DNA from: Virgisporangium aurantiacum
Lineage (GTDB): Bacteria > Actinomycetota > Actinomycetes > Mycobacteriales > Micromonosporaceae
Assembly (NCBI RefSeq): GCF_016863635.1
Contig: NZ_BOPG01000087.1
Coordinates: forward strand, 1 to 53,148
Reading direction: 5' to 3'
DNA length: 53,148 nt
Each line of letters starts with the position of its first letter. The stretch's first letter is position 1. Made by a program: the position numbers and the translations under genes. Positions 43,134 to 52,352 of the stretch are shown here, one piece after another. The notes beneath the pieces are model-generated. The model did no database searches. It saw only the letters and a program-made list of their open reading frames with translations, and was not told where the DNA came from.

Positions 43134-45232
43134 TGCCGGCCGCCGACCTCGATCCCGTTCTGCTGCACCACATCGTGAACAGCCTCGGCTGGCCCGACCT
43201 GCGCCCGCTGCAGGCCGACGCGGTGGCGCCCGTGCTGGCCGGCGACGACGCCCTGGTGCTCGCGCCGACAGCCGGCGGGAAGACCGAGGCGGCCGTCTTC
43301 CCGCTGCTGACCCGGATGGCCGCACAGCGGTGGACCGCAACGTCGGTGCTGTACGTGTGCCCGCTCAAGGCACTGCTGAACAACCTGCTCCCCCGGCTGG
43401 AGACCTACGCCGGATGGCTCGGCCGGCGCACGGCAGTCTGGCACGGCGACGTCCCGGCAAGCCGCCGCCGCGCGATCCTCTTCGAGCGGCCCGACATCCT
43501 GCTCACCACGCCAGAGTCACTAGAATCGATGCTCGTCAGCACTACAGTCGACCATCGGACGTTCTTCGCCGGCCTGCAGGCGGTCGTTGTCGACGAGGTC
43601 CATGCGTTCGCCGGTGATGACCGCGGTTGGCACCTGCTTGCCGTGCTGGAACGCCTCACCCACCTCGTCGGGCGGCCGATCCAGCGCGTCGGCCTGTCCG
43701 CGACCGTCGGCAACCCCACCGACCTGCTCGGCTGGCTCCAGGGCTCCTCCGCAGGAACGCGAACTGCGACGATCGTCGCCCCGGACACGCCCGCCTCCCG
43801 CCCGGTCGACGCGGAGGTCGAACTCGATTTCGTCGGGTCGCTCGCCAACGCCGCCACCGTCATCGCTTCCCTCCACGCCGGCGAGAAGCGGCTGGTCTTC
43901 TGCGAGTCACGACAGGTCGTCGAGCACCTCGGGCAGCTCCTGCGCGCAGAAGGCGTCACCACGTTTCTCTCGCACGCGTCGCTATCCACCGACGAGCGAC
44001 GCCGCGCCGAGCAGGCGTTCACCGAAGCGCGCGACTGTGTCATCGTGTCGACCAGCACCCTCGAACTCGGCATCGACGTCGGTGACCTCGACCGGGTCAT
44101 CCAGATCGACGCACCTGCCACCGTGGCATCGTTCCTGCAACGCCTCGGCCGCACCGGCCGCCGGCCGGGCACCACCCGCAACTGCCTGTTCCTGACCCTG
44201 AGCGGCGAGGCGCTCGCCGAAGCCGCCGCGTTGCTGCTGCTGTGGCGCCGCGGCTGGGTGGAGCCGATTACGGCGCCGCCCGAACCCCGGCACATCGTCG
44301 CCCAGCAGATCCTGGCGTTGGCGCTGCAGGAACACCGCGTCGGCGACCAGGTCGTCGCTGGGTGGTGGAACGGGCTGCGACCCTTCGGCACCGACGTCCT
44401 CCTGCGTCACCTTGTCGACGAGGGCTTCCTCGACAGCGACCAGGGCATGATGTTCATCGGCCCGGAGGCCGAACGGCGGTTCGGCCGGCGCCACTTCATG
44501 GACATGACCGCCGTGTTCACCGGCGCGCCCGAGTTCACCGTGCTCACCGGCCGCGCCGAACTCGGCCGCGTAGATCCGGGCCTGCTCACCGACGAGGTCC
44601 GTGGCGACCGGCTGCTCCTGCTCGCCGGACGCAGCTGGCGCGTCACCTACATCGACTGGCGACGCCGCCGCTGTTTCGTCGAACCGGCCGACTCCGGCGG
44701 ACGGGCCCGCTGGACGGCGCCCGCCGGCGCGATCGTCGGCACCTCGCACGAACTGACCCGCGCGGTGCGGGAAGTGCTCCTCGGCGCCGACCCGCCGGTC
44801 CAGATGACCCGCCGGGCCGCCAGCCGGCTCGCCACCGAACGGGACGAATTGAGCAGCACCGTCCACCCCGGAGGGACGGTGATCCTCCGCGACGGCGGCG
44901 AAGACCTGCGGTGGTGGACGTGGGCGGGATACCGCGCCAACGCAACCCTTGCCGCCACCCTGACCGAGGTCATCGACCCGGTCCAGCGCTACGACGACCG
45001 GCAGATCCGGCTCCGGGACAACCTGACCCCGTCGGAATGGCGGCAGCTGACCGCCGACGCGACACAACGGCTGTGCCTACCCCAGCCCGACAACAAGGCG
45101 CTGGAAGGCTTGAAATTCAACGCCGCACTACCGGAACGGCTCGCCATCGCCACCCTGGCCGCCCGGCTGTCCGACCTGGACGGTGCTGCCACCATCCTCA
45201 AAGAGCCCACTAGATTCATCTCCGTCACCTGA
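43133..45232 (+). CDS. brxHI: BREX type 2 helicase BrxHI (Lhr-like)
   Basis: The 699-residue superfamily 2 helicase has motif I APTAGGKTEA (44-53) and motif II DEVH (154-157). Motif III is LSATVGNPTDLL and motif VI is QRLGRTGRRPG (336-346). A C-terminal winged-helix and DSH-like region follows, as in Lhr helicases. BrxHI is the last of the six BREX type 2 genes, and a terminator-like hairpin follows 63 bases after its stop. All helicase motifs look intact, so the set is probably functional. Confidence 0.92.
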   Translation: MPAADLDPVLLHHIVNSLGWPDLRPLQADAVAPVLAGDDALVLAPTAGGKTEAAVFPLLTRMAAQRWTATSVLYVCPLKALLNNLLPRLETYAGWLGRRTAVWHGDVPASRRRAILFERPDILLTTPESLESMLVSTTVDHRTFFAGLQAVVVDEVHAFAGDDRGWHLLAVLERLTHLVGRPIQRVGLSATVGNPTDLLGWLQGSSAGTRTATIVAPDTPASRPVDAEVELDFVGSLANAATVIASLHAGEKRLVFCESRQVVEHLGQLLRAEGVTTFLSHASLSTDERRRAEQAFTEARDCVIVSTSTLELGIDVGDLDRVIQIDAPATVASFLQRLGRTGRRPGTTRNCLFLTLSGEALAEAAALLLLWRRGWVEPITAPPEPRHIVAQQILALALQEHRVGDQVVAGWWNGLRPFGTDVLLRHLVDEGFLDSDQGMMFIGPEAERRFGRRHFMDMTAVFTGAPEFTVLTGRAELGRVDPGLLTDEVRGDRLLLLAGRSWRVTYIDWRRRRCFVEPADSGGRARWTAPAGAIVGTSHELTRAVREVLLGADPPVQMTRRAASRLATERDELSSTVHPGGTVILRDGGEDLRWWTWAGYRANATLAATLTEVIDPVQRYDDRQIRLRDNLTPSEWRQLTADATQRLCLPQPDNKALEGLKFNAALPERLAIATLAARLSDLDGAATILKEPTRFISVT

Positions 45233-45295
45233 CATCCGAGGATCAGGAGGCCCCACCCGAAGCAGCCTGCAGGAACCGCAGTACCAATGGCTATA

Positions 45296-45317
45296 CCGTC
45301 GCGGTGCGTCGCGACGG
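45296..45317 (+). terminator. Hairpin at the end of the BREX operon
   Basis: CCGTCGCG (45296-45303) pairs perfectly with CGCGACGG (45310-45317) around GTGCGT, between brxHI and the next gene. There is no T-run, so termination would be of the GC-hairpin type common in actinomycetes. Readthrough into the 45348 gene is possible. Confidence 0.5.
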
Positions 45318-45347
45318 AGTGGTCATGGCGAATCGTAGGGTGGCGGG

Positions 45348-46703
45348 ATGCCAGTCGTGTTGCACCTCAACGACACCCGTATCAGCCGGGTGGGGTGGAG
45401 GCTGAGTGCCGGGCGCTCATTCACCGTGGTCTTGCCGGAGCAGTCACTGTCGCTGTCGACTAAAGCTTGGCGCCTGTGTCTCGTCGTGGCCGACGGCCCG
45501 CTCGTGTGGGACCGCAGCGGTGACAGGCTGGTCGCGGACTCGGATCCGGTTCGCCGAAGCATCGTGGCTGTGGGGCGCATCCGCGGGTCGGGACGGGTCT
45601 CCTCGACGGATGATCGCTACAAGATCGCCGACCCAGCGATGATCGAGCCAGCGATTGCGCTGCGCGAGGTTGTCGAGACCGTTTCTGCGGACGTGCGGGA
45701 TGAGGCTACTGAAGCGGTGCGCGCGGACGTGGCCGACGCGAAGGGCCGGGTCTCCGAGAAACTGATCCAGGCGGTGATCGAAGTTCGGCCCGCGGTGGCG
45801 GCTACGGTGCAGCGGCTCCGGCGCATGGTCGACGAGCCAACTCCGGTCGATGGGCCGACAGGTGAAACCCTGACCCTTGAGCGCGACGCGGTTCGTCTCG
45901 CGTTGTCCATCGCTGGAGCCGACACAGACGCATTGGCGGACTGGCAGCCGCCCACGACGCCGGGAGGGTTTCTGCCCGGACTAGGATACGAGCCGCATGA
46001 AGACGTCCTGCTGGCCTACGACGCGGCCCGGTTTCCCAACTGGAGCGTGCTTCCGTCCGACCGCCCCGACTGGCTGGTGTTCGGCGACGGCACCAGCCAC
46101 ATCCGAGTGGGCAGCGTCAACAACACCAGCCTGGAGAATACGCTCGGCGTCGACCTCATCTACCGGCATGTCGAGGCCAACACGTTCGTCCTGGTCCAGT
46201 ACAAGCGCATGTCCAAGGACGCGAAGAACCGATGGTTCTACCGCCCAGACAGCCAGATGCGAGACCAGTTGCAGCGGATGCGCAAGGTGTATCACCCGTC
46301 TGGGCCCGCCTCGCCGCGAACGTGGCGCCTGCATTCGAACGGGTTCGTCGTCAAGCTCGTCCGCCAACCCACGGCGTTCGACCCCCGAAGTGACCAGCTC
46401 CTGTCGGGCATCTATCTACCGCTGGAGTACCTGACCGAACTGCTCGGCGACGCGTGCACCCTGACCGACCGGGGCGCTCGCCGGCTTGGTTACGACAACA
46501 TCGATCGTTACCTGACCACTGGCCTGTTCGTCAGTCTCGTCCGGCAGGGATGGATCGGCACCACTGGCCTGACCACCCAAGCAATAGAGCTGATAATCGA
46601 GGCCGCCCTCGGATCCCAACGCATGGTGGTCATCGCTGAGGAGTCGAGCGAACAGACCGGCGCCGCGCGCCGGCGCTCAGACGGAGGGGCAAGCAGCTCC
46701 TGA
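45348..46703 (+). CDS. Unrecognised protein with a possible QxK nuclease core
   Basis: The 451-residue ORF starts at ATG 45348 with a weak GGTGGCGGG site. Residues 1-80 are beta-rich. Residues about 100-180 are helical and charged, possibly coiled coil (REVVETVSADVRDEATEAVR). Residues about 230-310 hold SLENTLGVDLIYRHVEANTF then VLVQYKRMSK. The spacing E263…D269…Q284-x-K286 resembles the E…D…(E/Q)xK catalytic set of PD-(D/E)XK nucleases, with Gln as in Mrr-like enzymes. I infer a nuclease; the overall family is unknown. It lies 115 bases after brxHI on the same strand, so it may be a BREX-associated accessory. Confidence 0.55.
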   Translation: MPVVLHLNDTRISRVGWRLSAGRSFTVVLPEQSLSLSTKAWRLCLVVADGPLVWDRSGDRLVADSDPVRRSIVAVGRIRGSGRVSSTDDRYKIADPAMIEPAIALREVVETVSADVRDEATEAVRADVADAKGRVSEKLIQAVIEVRPAVAATVQRLRRMVDEPTPVDGPTGETLTLERDAVRLALSIAGADTDALADWQPPTTPGGFLPGLGYEPHEDVLLAYDAARFPNWSVLPSDRPDWLVFGDGTSHIRVGSVNNTSLENTLGVDLIYRHVEANTFVLVQYKRMSKDAKNRWFYRPDSQMRDQLQRMRKVYHPSGPASPRTWRLHSNGFVVKLVRQPTAFDPRSDQLLSGIYLPLEYLTELLGDACTLTDRGARRLGYDNIDRYLTTGLFVSLVRQGWIGTTGLTTQAIELIIEAALGSQRMVVIAEESSEQTGAARRRSDGGASSS

Positions 46704-46882
46704 CGCCGGACCGCGTCTCGGCGGAAATGCGCCCCGCTCGCCAACTGCATCGACTTGTCACCAGTCCCGACGAGCACCTGGGAGGCATTCCTCGTCGGGA
46801 CCGCACCGGACGGTATCAGCCAGCCACATCCCTGAGGCGACCGGTCGACGTGCGAAGTGCCCAGCCTTTTGTAGGCTTAATT

Positions 46883-47716
46883 GTGGCACCTGCGCAGCAG
46901 CTCGACATCGCCGACGGTGTCAGCATGCCCACCGTCGGCGTGGGCACATGGCGACTTGACGGTGCCCTTCTCCTCTCCATCCTCGATCGGGCGCTGGGTA
47001 TCGGCTATCGTCTCGTGGACACAGCGTCGTACTATCGCAACGAATCGGCTGCGGGTGCCGCCCTCAAAGCGTCCGGCCTGGCGCGGAACTCATTCTTCGT
47101 CACGACCAAGATTCGTGGATACGACCAGGGTCGCGAGTGTACAGCGCGGGCCCTCGGCCATTCGCTGCGACGATTGCGCCTCGATCACGTAGATCTGCTG
47201 CTCATCCATTGGCCGTTGCCTATGAGGGACCTGTATGTGGCCACTTGGGAAGAGCTGATCGCTTTGCGGGACCGCGGCCTGACCAGGGCGATCGGGGTCT
47301 CCAACTTCGAGCCGGTGCACATCGAACGACTGGTAGCCGAGACAGGGGTGGCGCCGGCCGTCAACCAGATCCAGTGCAACCCGGCCGTGCAGAACAACGC
47401 CATGCGCCAGCACAATCGCATCCGCAAGATTCACAGTCAGGCATGGGAGCCATTGGGGAACCGAAGTCGGCTGCTCGAGCATCAGGTGGTTCGCGCGGTG
47501 GCCGAGGAGGTCCGGCGGACGCCCGCTCAGGTCGTTCTCCGCTGGCATCTTGCACGGCACAACTCGGTCATACCTAAGACGGCGACACCCCAGCGGCTGG
47601 CCGAGAATCTCGACATTTTCGGCTGGGACCTTGATGACGATCACCTGCATAGACTGGACCGCCTTGATCAAGGTGCCGAAGGCCGGGTGGATCCGGCGAT
47701 TAACCTTGTCGAATGA
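46883..47716 (+). CDS. Aldo/keto reductase
   Basis: GTG 46883 is preferred, because the family N-terminus (VAPAQQLDIADGVSMPTVGV GTWRL) begins there; the frame is open upstream to 46727 without conservation. The 277-residue TIM-barrel NADPH oxidoreductase keeps the tetrad: Asp and Tyr in RLVDTASYYRNE, Lys in FFVTTKIRG and His in DLLLIHWPLP. It also has AIGVSNFEPVHI and VIPKTATPQRLAENL for NADPH binding. Closest in type to 2,5-diketogluconate reductases (AKR5). It overlaps the next gene by four bases (ATGA), forming the start of a three-gene unit of sugar-like metabolism. Confidence 0.88.
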   Translation: MAPAQQLDIADGVSMPTVGVGTWRLDGALLLSILDRALGIGYRLVDTASYYRNESAAGAALKASGLARNSFFVTTKIRGYDQGRECTARALGHSLRRLRLDHVDLLLIHWPLPMRDLYVATWEELIALRDRGLTRAIGVSNFEPVHIERLVAETGVAPAVNQIQCNPAVQNNAMRQHNRIRKIHSQAWEPLGNRSRLLEHQVVRAVAEEVRRTPAQVVLRWHLARHNSVIPKTATPQRLAENLDIFGWDLDDDHLHRLDRLDQGAEGRVDPAINLVE

Positions 47717-48687
47717 GCATGCGAGGGGCTGGACGCGATGTTCGCCTGTTGCTGACTGGTGCCAGCCGCATCGAGGTCGGGCTGGCCGAAGCTCCTCGTC
47801 CGGGGCTGGGCGAGGTAGTCATCGAGGTCAGCCTCACTGGCATCTGCGGTAGCGAGGTTGAGGACTCCAAGACCCTGATGTACCGGCGGCCGCCAGTCGT
47901 CATGGGACACGAGATCGTCGGACGTTTGCCCGACGGCTCGCGGGTCGCTGTCAACCCGCTCCTGACGTGCGGAGACTGCGCGCCGTGCCGGTGCGGGCGA
48001 ACGAACATCTGTGCATCAAGGGAGGTCCTCGGCATTCACCGGCCGGGCGGCTTTGCACCATACGTCGCCGTACCGCGAGGTCAGGTCCTTGGGTTGCCGG
48101 ATGATGTGTCAGACCGGCAGGCGGTCATGGTGGAGCCGCTTGCCAACGGGCTGCACGCCTGGAACATGTCCGGTGCCGGTCCCGCGACCAAGATCGCTGT
48201 CCTCGGTGCCGGGCCGATCGGGCTCTCGGTCGCCCTCGCCGCCTCAATACAGGGCGTATCGGCGATAGACGTCGTCGAACCGGTCGCCGAGCGTAGGCAG
48301 GCCGCCGCGGGCATCGGGGCGAACGTCCGAGATCAGCCGAGCAGCGGGTACGACCTCGTCATCGACTGTGTCGGCAGATGCGGAACCCGTCGCGCCTCGG
48401 TGGCGGCCCTCGCCTACGGCGGCACGGCGGTCTGGTTGGGGCTGCAGAGCCCAGAGCCGGGCTTCGACAGCCTCGAGTTGGTACGGACGGAGAAGACTGT
48501 CCGAGGTTCCTACGGTTACACCGCCGACGAGTTCGCCAAAGCCCTCGCCCTCGCCGCCAGCGTGCCACCCGGCTGGGTCACAGAGCAGCCTCTCGAGGAC
48601 GGTCCGGCGGTCTTCGACTCGCTATGGCGAGGCGAACTCAGTAGTCCGAAAGTGGCACTTCGCCCGGCCGTACGAGGTGTCGCGTGA
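47713..48687 (+). CDS. Zinc-dependent alcohol (polyol) dehydrogenase
   Basis: The 324-residue medium-chain dehydrogenase has the catalytic zinc ligands in LTGICGSEVEDS and MGHEIVG. The structural zinc lobe is CGDCAPCRCGRTNIC and the NAD(P)-binding loop is VLGAGPIGLSVALAA. It resembles sorbitol/threonine dehydrogenase-type enzymes, oxidising a secondary alcohol of a sugar or cyclitol to a ketone, a usual step before transamination. It overlaps both neighbours by four bases, so the trio is translationally coupled. The exact substrate cannot be told. Confidence 0.85.
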   Translation: MSMRGAGRDVRLLLTGASRIEVGLAEAPRPGLGEVVIEVSLTGICGSEVEDSKTLMYRRPPVVMGHEIVGRLPDGSRVAVNPLLTCGDCAPCRCGRTNICASREVLGIHRPGGFAPYVAVPRGQVLGLPDDVSDRQAVMVEPLANGLHAWNMSGAGPATKIAVLGAGPIGLSVALAASIQGVSAIDVVEPVAERRQAAAGIGANVRDQPSSGYDLVIDCVGRCGTRRASVAALAYGGTAVWLGLQSPEPGFDSLELVRTEKTVRGSYGYTADEFAKALALAASVPPGWVTEQPLEDGPAVFDSLWRGELSSPKVALRPAVRGVA

Positions 48688-49661
48688 GCGATGACGTCTA
48701 CGTCCCGCCGCAGCGTATCGGCTTTCGGAAGCTGTCCGCGGCCGAGATGGAGCGATACACGGAGATCGCCGGCGAGGCGCTGAGCCGGTTCGGGATAGCG
48801 TCCTTCAGCCTTGCGAATATCGTGCTGCACTCCAACGTCACGGCCCGGGTGCTCCGGCCCGGTTGCAGGCCACTGGCTCTTCGGCTGCGTACCGGGCCGG
48901 CGGTCAGCGTGGCAACCGAGATGGCCTGGCTCAGAGCCGTCCGCCGAGGCACCGGGATTTGGACCATCGAGCCGTACTCCGACCGGAACACGATCTGGAT
49001 CGGCACCGGTACCGCCGAGATCGAGTGTTCCCTGTTCTACTGGGCCGAGGGGGAGCCGCTGGCCGCCCACCTGACGCCCGGCAACTACCGGGAACTCGGC
49101 CGGTTGTCGGCGGAACTTCACGAGTTCGCCGCGACGTGGAACCCGCCGCCAGACCTGGCCCCGCTACGCTGGGACCGCACGATGTACTACGAGGGCACCG
49201 AGCTCGTGGTAGACGATCCGCGATTCGCCACAGTGATCTCCGCTGTCGACGCGGCCGCTGTCCGGCGGACGGCCCAGCGCGCGGACGGGGAGCTGGCGCG
49301 GATCGCCGCGTTGCCGGGGCCTGTCTTCCTACACGGCAACATTGAGATGTGGAACGTCTTGGTCGACGACCACGGACGGCTGCGGCTGCTCGACTTTGAG
49401 GACGTCATGGTCGGACAGCCGATCCACGACGTGGCGATCACCCTGTACTACGGTATGGAACGGCCGGACTACCCCGCGCTGCGAGAAGCGTTCGAGTCTG
49501 GATACCGCTTGGTTCGGCCCTGGCCGGTGGCGCCCGGCGACGACCTCGATCTGCTCATGGCCGCCCGGGCGATCATGTTGCTCAACCACACGCTGCTGAC
49601 GCATGCAGATCCCGGGCCGGTCGTCGTCCGTCTGCTTCCCATCATTCTCCGCGCCGCCTAA
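48684..49661 (+). CDS. APH-fold phosphotransferase-like protein with altered catalytic motif
   Basis: GTG 48684 overlaps the dehydrogenase stop (GTGA). The 325-residue protein has the choline/aminoglycoside kinase fold: an N-lobe with ATEMAWLRAVRRG, and the Brenner motif VFLHGNIEMWNVLV followed by LRLLDFEDVMVGQPIHDVAI. The catalytic Asp of HGDxxxxN is Asn here, while the metal-binding DFED is kept. It may be a weak or inactive kinase, or may carry out another step, as kinase-like proteins do in some aminoglycoside pathways. Its stop interleaves with that of the convergent aminotransferase. Confidence 0.75.
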   Translation: MSDDVYVPPQRIGFRKLSAAEMERYTEIAGEALSRFGIASFSLANIVLHSNVTARVLRPGCRPLALRLRTGPAVSVATEMAWLRAVRRGTGIWTIEPYSDRNTIWIGTGTAEIECSLFYWAEGEPLAAHLTPGNYRELGRLSAELHEFAATWNPPPDLAPLRWDRTMYYEGTELVVDDPRFATVISAVDAAAVRRTAQRADGELARIAALPGPVFLHGNIEMWNVLVDDHGRLRLLDFEDVMVGQPIHDVAITLYYGMERPDYPALREAFESGYRLVRPWPVAPGDDLDLLMAARAIMLLNHTLLTHADPGPVVVRLLPIILRAA

Positions 49662-50935
49662 TTGCGGTACCGGCGCACGGCTGCCTCGATCGCATCGGCG
49701 GTGAAGTCCAGGTCGGCATCGGTGTGCGCGGTCGAGACATAGAGGATGCCCTTGGGCATCAGGTGTATCCCGTGCGCCAGCAGATCTGCCGTGAACCGGC
49801 GGTACAACTCGATGTCTGCCTCGAGCGTGTCCGCGTACCGCTCGACGGTTGTCACCCCCGCGAACGCGTGCCCGACACCGGTGTCACGGCGGACGGCCAA
49901 CGGCACCCTGGTCCCCTTGGTCGTCTCCTCGAGGATGCCGGCCAGACGACCGATCAGCTTATCGAGGCGGTGATAGACCTCCGGGGCTATGCGCTCCAAC
50001 TCAGTGATCACGGCGAGGGCCGCCGCCACCGCGACGGCGCTGCCGTTATACGTTCCGGCGTGCGCGACCCGGGCGTCGGCGACCACGGCCATGATGTCGG
50101 CGCGACCAGCAACCGCGCTGATCGGGAAGCCGCCGCCGAGCGCCTTGCCCAGCACGGTCAGATCGGGCTGCACGCCCAGCTTCTCCTGCGCGCCGCCGAG
50201 GCTCACCCGATAGCCTGTGATTACCTCGTCAAAGATCAGCACCGATCCGTTGTGGCGGACCAGGGCGGCCGCGGCTCGCAGGTACTCGTCCGTCGCGTGT
50301 AGGCAACCGCCGTCCACATTGACCGGTTCCATCAGGACCGCCGCGACGTCGCCGTCCAACGCCGACCGCAGGCTGCCGATGTCATTCCAGTCGCACACCA
50401 CCGTCGACGACATGGCTGCTGGGTCCTGTCCGCCGGAACCGGGCGCCGGCCCCGTCTCCCCGTAGCTTGCGAGATTCACGTTGTCGATCCAGCCGTGATA
50501 GTGGCCGAGGAACTTAATCACTTTCCGCCGGCCAGTCGCCGCCCGCGCGATCCGCAGGGCAACCTGAACCGCTTCGGTTCCGGTACTGCTGAAGGCGCAC
50601 ATCTCCGCGCTGGGCACCGTTCGGCAGATGGCCTCGGCAAGTTCCGCCTCCAGCGGATGGTTCGCCCCAAAGGTGCTGCCCCGGCGCAGCTGTTCGCTGA
50701 CTGCCGCGACGAGCGCGTCCGGGCTGTGCCCGAGGATCAGCGGGCCGTAGGCGAGGGCGTAGTCCACGTACCGGTTTCCGTCAACGTCCCACAATGCCGA
50801 ACCCGAACCGCGACTGAAGGCAACCGGAACGGGCAGCTGCTCGGCGCGGATCCCTGAGGAGACGCCGCGGGCCAGGTGCCTGCTCGCCCGCTTGAAGTAA
50901 CTAGTCGACCCCGACAGATCATGCCGGACGTACAT
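49658..50935 (-). CDS. Class III aminotransferase, glutamate-1-semialdehyde aminomutase-like
   Basis: ATG 50935 (MYVRHDLSGSTSYFKRASRH) follows a GGAAGGAA site; the TTG fifteen bases upstream lies within that site. The 425-residue PLP enzyme has SSTGTEAVQVALRIARAATG, IKFLGHYHGWID, LIFDEVITGYR and the Schiff-base Lys in VLGKALGGGFPISAVAG. It belongs to the HemL-like branch also used in natural-product pathways to aminate sugars or cyclitols. The neighbours are not heme genes, so a HemL role is unlikely. It converges on the kinase-like gene. Confidence 0.88.
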   Translation of the reverse strand: MYVRHDLSGSTSYFKRASRHLARGVSSGIRAEQLPVPVAFSRGSGSALWDVDGNRYVDYALAYGPLILGHSPDALVAAVSEQLRRGSTFGANHPLEAELAEAICRTVPSAEMCAFSSTGTEAVQVALRIARAATGRRKVIKFLGHYHGWIDNVNLASYGETGPAPGSGGQDPAAMSSTVVCDWNDIGSLRSALDGDVAAVLMEPVNVDGGCLHATDEYLRAAAALVRHNGSVLIFDEVITGYRVSLGGAQEKLGVQPDLTVLGKALGGGFPISAVAGRADIMAVVADARVAHAGTYNGSAVAVAAALAVITELERIAPEVYHRLDKLIGRLAGILEETTKGTRVPLAVRRDTGVGHAFAGVTTVERYADTLEADIELYRRFTADLLAHGIHLMPKGILYVSTAHTDADLDFTADAIEAAVRRYRN

Positions 50936-51149
50936 GTGATTTCCTTCCAATCAGCTCGCTAGGCCATAACGGGTGGCGATCTGCGAGCGTGTCGACCAGT
51001 CGCGGCATCGGCCGCAGCAGCCTGGAGTGGCCGGTCTTCATGGGACATGCAAGGCTTTGCCGCGATCAACGAACGGGTCAGGCCCAATTCGGACGCCCGC
51101 ACCTCGTCGGCCCCGCCAGCGGTGAGAGCCCGGTTCAGCGCGGGGCTTA

Positions 51150-51408
51150 AGCTGCCGGTCCATCGAGAATCTCCGACGTCCCCCGCGAATAGCCCTGCCG
51201 CGATGGCCGTGCGCAGTCTCTGAAAGTCACGGATGTCTCCTTCAACGGCGCCGACTTCGAGATCCTTGAGCCTGGCGCGCTCTCTCGGTCGTGTGGGCTG
51301 TGTCGGACAGCGAGTATCCGATCACCTCGGCGCCGAAAAGCCTCATCAGCGTGCGGAACCAGAACCGACGAAGCCGTGTCCCGTGACGAACACCTTCTGC
51401 CTAGCCAT
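51150..51408 (-). pseudogene. CDP-glucose 4,6-dehydratase-like N-terminus, frameshifted and truncated
   Basis: From ATG 51408 three frames join: MARQKVFVTGHGFVGS (Rossmann glycine motif), then WFRTLMRLFGAEVIGYSLSD, then ARLKDLEVGAVEGDIRDFQR LRTAI. This order matches the start of CDP-glucose 4,6-dehydratases, with the NAD motif T-G-H-x-G-F-x-G-S-W and the GDIRD loop. The catalytic Tyr-Lys part is absent. It lies 19 bases after the glycosyltransferase stop, so it was once in that operon. From about 51150 to 50936 I see no clear gene. Confidence 0.6.
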
Positions 51409-51427
51409 TCACCAATGGCGCAGACGA

Positions 51428-52351
51428 TCACCATCCTCGTGATCCGTCGTCCGACCGGGCGTACCGCTCGTCTCGGCGCGCTGGCCGCAGCAGCCAATCA
51501 CCGATCCCGACGGCCCAGCCGCCAATCCACGCGAACTCCCCGAGAATTGCGCGGGGGTCTCCCTGCCGCATGCGGTGTCCGCGCCGCCGCAACGCGTGCC
51601 AGGCCTTGACGAGCATGAACCAGTCGCGCGACGCCAAATGTTTGCCGTAATAGCCGCCCTGGCCCCGGCCGTACGAGTAGCGGACCGAGACGTAGTTGCG
51701 TCCCGTCCGCCAGGAGCGGTGGTGCACGACCGCGTCTGGGTCGAACACGATTCGGTAGCCAGCCAGCAGAAGACGGTATCCGTAGTCGTTGTCCTCCGAG
51801 GAGGGAAATCTGGTACCCGGGCCGATCCGCGAGTCGAAGGAGCCGACCTCCGCGAAGGTCGACGCCCACATCGCCATGTTGAAGGTGGCCAGCGGATCGA
51901 CGGTGATCTGCCCTGTGTATTCGGCCGGCATCTCGTCCGCGTGCAGGGACAGCGCGAAGGCGCCCTCCTCCTCCGCCGGACCGGCGAGAACCCGCCCCGT
52001 GATGACTGCGCGATCACCGGCCTTGATCAGCGACTGGACAATCGTCCGCAGCCAGGCACGATCGACCAGGCAGTCGTCGTCGGTCACGACGACGACCGGG
52101 TGCGACGCGGCCGAGAACGCGGCATTCCTGCTACGGCTGATGCCCACCGTGTCCGAGTGCAGGTAACGGAAGGCGACTCCGATGGGTGGGCTCATCTCGG
52201 CGAGCTGCTGGTTGGGTTCCTCGCTCTGGTCGACCACTATGATCTCGTCGGGCCGCACCGATCCTTCCAGCACCGAGGCGACCGCGTCGGCCAGCAGTCC
52301 GGGACGGTTTCGTGAACTGATCAGAACGGTCACACCGTGCCCGTCAATCAC
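51428..52351 (-). CDS. Family 2 glycosyltransferase
   Basis: GTG 52351 (VIDGHGVTVLISSRNRPGLL) has GGAGG seven bases upstream and lies one base after the cyclase stop; the longer frame is unconserved. The 307-residue GT-A enzyme has VTVLISSRNRPGLLADAVAS, VSFRYL-like LHSDTVGISRSRNAAF, the metal site VVVVTDDDCLVD and SSEDNDYGYRLLLAGYRIVF. It transfers a nucleotide-activated sugar to an acceptor in the cytoplasm. In this context it may glycosylate the cluster product. Confidence 0.85.
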   Translation of the reverse strand: MIDGHGVTVLISSRNRPGLLADAVASVLEGSVRPDEIIVVDQSEEPNQQLAEMSPPIGVAFRYLHSDTVGISRSRNAAFSAASHPVVVVTDDDCLVDRAWLRTIVQSLIKAGDRAVITGRVLAGPAEEEGAFALSLHADEMPAEYTGQITVDPLATFNMAMWASTFAEVGSFDSRIGPGTRFPSSEDNDYGYRLLLAGYRIVFDPDAVVHHRSWRTGRNYVSVRYSYGRGQGGYYGKHLASRDWFMLVKAWHALRRRGHRMRQGDPRAILGEFAWIGGWAVGIGDWLLRPARRDERYARSDDGSRGW

Positions 52352-52352
52352 G

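Noticed and set aside
50936..51149. Minus-strand frame with SELGLTRSLIAAKP, faintly like a sialic-acid synthase tail
   Set aside because: The match is too short and the frame joins to nothing on either side, so I do not call it.
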